From Candidatus Halobonum tyrrellensis G22 (lineage in GTDB: Archaea; Halobacteriota; Halobacteria; Halobacteriales; Haloferacaceae): a stretch of 40,810 nucleotides of DNA. Positions 39,977 to 40,810 of the stretch are shown here, piece after piece. The stretch is from assembly GCF_000495475.1 (NCBI RefSeq), contig NZ_ASGZ01000010.1, positions 1 through 40,810 on the forward strand, in the 5' to 3' direction. Every line of letters begins with the position of its first letter. Within the stretch, counting starts at the first letter, position 1. The position numbers and the translations under genes are program-made. The notes beneath the pieces were generated by a model, which worked only from the letters and a program-made list of their open reading frames with translations, did no database searches and was not told the origin of the DNA.

Positions 39977-40810
39977 CGTCGTCCCCCGCGGCCCCGCCGG
40001 CCGGTCCGTCCGGCCCGTCGGCGCCGGCCGCGTCGGCTCCGCCGTCGTCCGCCCGCGCTCTGATAGTCCGGATCCGCTCGTCGAGTTCGTCGCCGAGTTC
40101 GGGCCGCCGGTCGCCCGCGTAGTGGTCGACCCGCGCGGCGATGGTCAGCTTCCCCGCGAGCGCGCGCGCCGCGGACCCGCGGTCCTCGGGGCGGGTGCCG
40201 CGGACGTACTCGTGGGTGTAGATGACGCCGTGTTTCGGCGACGGCGCGTGCCCGCGGAGATGCGCGAACAGCGCGTCCTCCGCGCCGAGCACCTGGAGGG
40301 TACCCGATGGCTTGCGCGCGAGCGGTTTCAGCCCGCCCGCCAGCGATATCAGCCGCGCGGCGAGCACCGGTCCCGCCATCGCCGCCATGTTGGGCGCGGC
40401 GACCCTCGCGCGCTCGCGGACGAACGCCTCCAACTCGTCCGCCTCGTCCGCCAGGTCCGTCACTCGCTCGGCGAGCGAGACCACCCGCGCCTCGCCCGGC
40501 CCGTCGGGGTCGCGGCCCGCCACCTCGCGGGCGTACTCGACGCCGTCGCCCGACTCGTCGTAGACGCTGCCCGCCCACTCCCCGAGCCGTTCGGCGAGTT
40601 CGTTCGCGGTCCGGGTCGCGTCGTCCATCGCGCGGACGGCGTGTTTCACCTGCTGGTCGTCCGCGCGCTCGCGCTCGCGGACCGCCTCGCGGACGGCGCC
40701 GACCGTCGCCTCGCGGAGCGCGTCGTAGTAGTCCGCCTCGTCGTCGGCGAACCCGGTGTCGACGGCGCGGGCGGGCCAGTCGGCGGGGTCGTCGGCCGAC
40801 CGCGCGCGAC
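39969..40810 (-). CDS. Nop5/Nop56/58 family C/D box RNP protein, N-terminus missing
   Basis: The gene runs off the window; the 5' part lies beyond 40810. The visible ~280 residues contain the coiled-coil region EAVRERERADDQQVKHAVRA and the Nop domain NMAAMAGPVLAARLISLAGGLKPLARKPSGTLQVLGAEDALFAHLR, with GVIYTHEYVRG, which binds the kink-turn RNP and fibrillarin. The acidic Asp/Ala/Gly tail is disordered. An in-frame GTG near 40649 is not the real start because the coiled-coil sequence continues upstream of it. It overlaps flpA by eight bases. Confidence 0.93.
   Translation of the reverse strand, partial: RARSADDPADWPARAVDTGFADDEADYYDALREATVGAVREAVRERERADDQQVKHAVRAMDDATRTANELAERLGEWAGSVYDESGDGVEYAREVAGRDPDGPGEARVVSLAERVTDLADEADELEAFVRERARVAAPNMAAMAGPVLAARLISLAGGLKPLARKPSGTLQVLGAEDALFAHLRGHAPSPKHGVIYTHEYVRGTRPEDRGSAARALAGKLTIAARVDHYAGDRRPELGDELDERIRTIRARADDGGADAAGADGPDGPAGGAAGDDDE

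Noticed and set aside
1-40810. CRISPR array, transposon, prophage or defence island
   Set aside because: No regularly spaced identical repeats with unique spacers, no transposase or integrase, and no nuclease/toxin cluster was found in any frame.

Overview
The window is chromosomal DNA of a halophilic archaeon (class Halobacteria). The sequence shows very high GC, strongly acidic predicted proteins, many leaderless genes with a TATA-like box about 27 bases before the start codon, class II tRNAs without encoded CCA, an archaeal 7S (SRP) RNA, and a haloarchaeal gene set: archease, the mevalonate kinase/isopentenyl phosphate kinase pair, DacZ-MscS, GshA for gamma-glutamylcysteine, and the fibrillarin-Nop5 pair. 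I do not assign a genus. There is no CRISPR array, transposase, integrase or phage module; this is mostly core genome.

Layout. 1-5.3 kb: the 3' end of a TctA-like permease; two divergent small membrane-protein paralogs; a zinc-finger microprotein/aEF-1beta operon; archease; a GNAT acetyltransferase; an aldo/keto reductase; a methyltransferase. 5.3-9.2 kb: a small conserved-looking protein, the SRP RNA gene, a 4-TM protein, a thiolase-like/DUF35-like operon and a disordered acidic protein. 9.2-14.5 kb: an old yellow enzyme, a 46-residue microprotein with a DtxR-like double operator, DpsA ferritin, an acidic HEAT-repeat protein and a secreted beta-helix protein with phased repeats upstream. 14.6-20.4 kb: Lhr helicase, an MBL hydrolase, and isoprenoid kinases IPK and MVK.

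20.9-27.3 kb is the translation/transcription block, all on the minus strand. Read 5' to 3' it is tRNA-Ser(GCT), S13, S4, S11, RpoD, tRNA-Leu(CAG), L18e, L13, S9, RpoN, RpoK, enolase, S2. Many stops and starts touch or overlap, which implies translational coupling. It joins ribosome, RNA polymerase, tRNA and glycolytic output under few promoters.

27.4-36 kb: a DUF255 thioredoxin-fold protein, an APC permease with a UspA partner, PurD, a left-handed beta-helix acyltransferase, and the MscS channel downstream of the c-di-AMP synthase DacZ. 35.64-36.05 kb holds tRNA-Leu(TAG) beside degenerate copies of its own 3' end. 36.1-40.8 kb: a single-cyclin-repeat TFB-like protein, a small membrane protein, phosphopantetheine adenylyltransferase, a winged-helix regulator with a putative operator, GshA, and FlpA-Nop5 of the C/D box RNP, the last cut by the window edge.

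No unmistakably new multi-gene system is visible. The most promising leads are: the DtxR-like double operator on the microprotein near dpsA; the phased GGTAT-type boxes before the secreted beta-helix gene; the thiolase-like protein with serine at the expected nucleophile paired with a cysteine-poor partner; the tRNA-Leu 3'-end remnant array; and the divergent small membrane paralogs.
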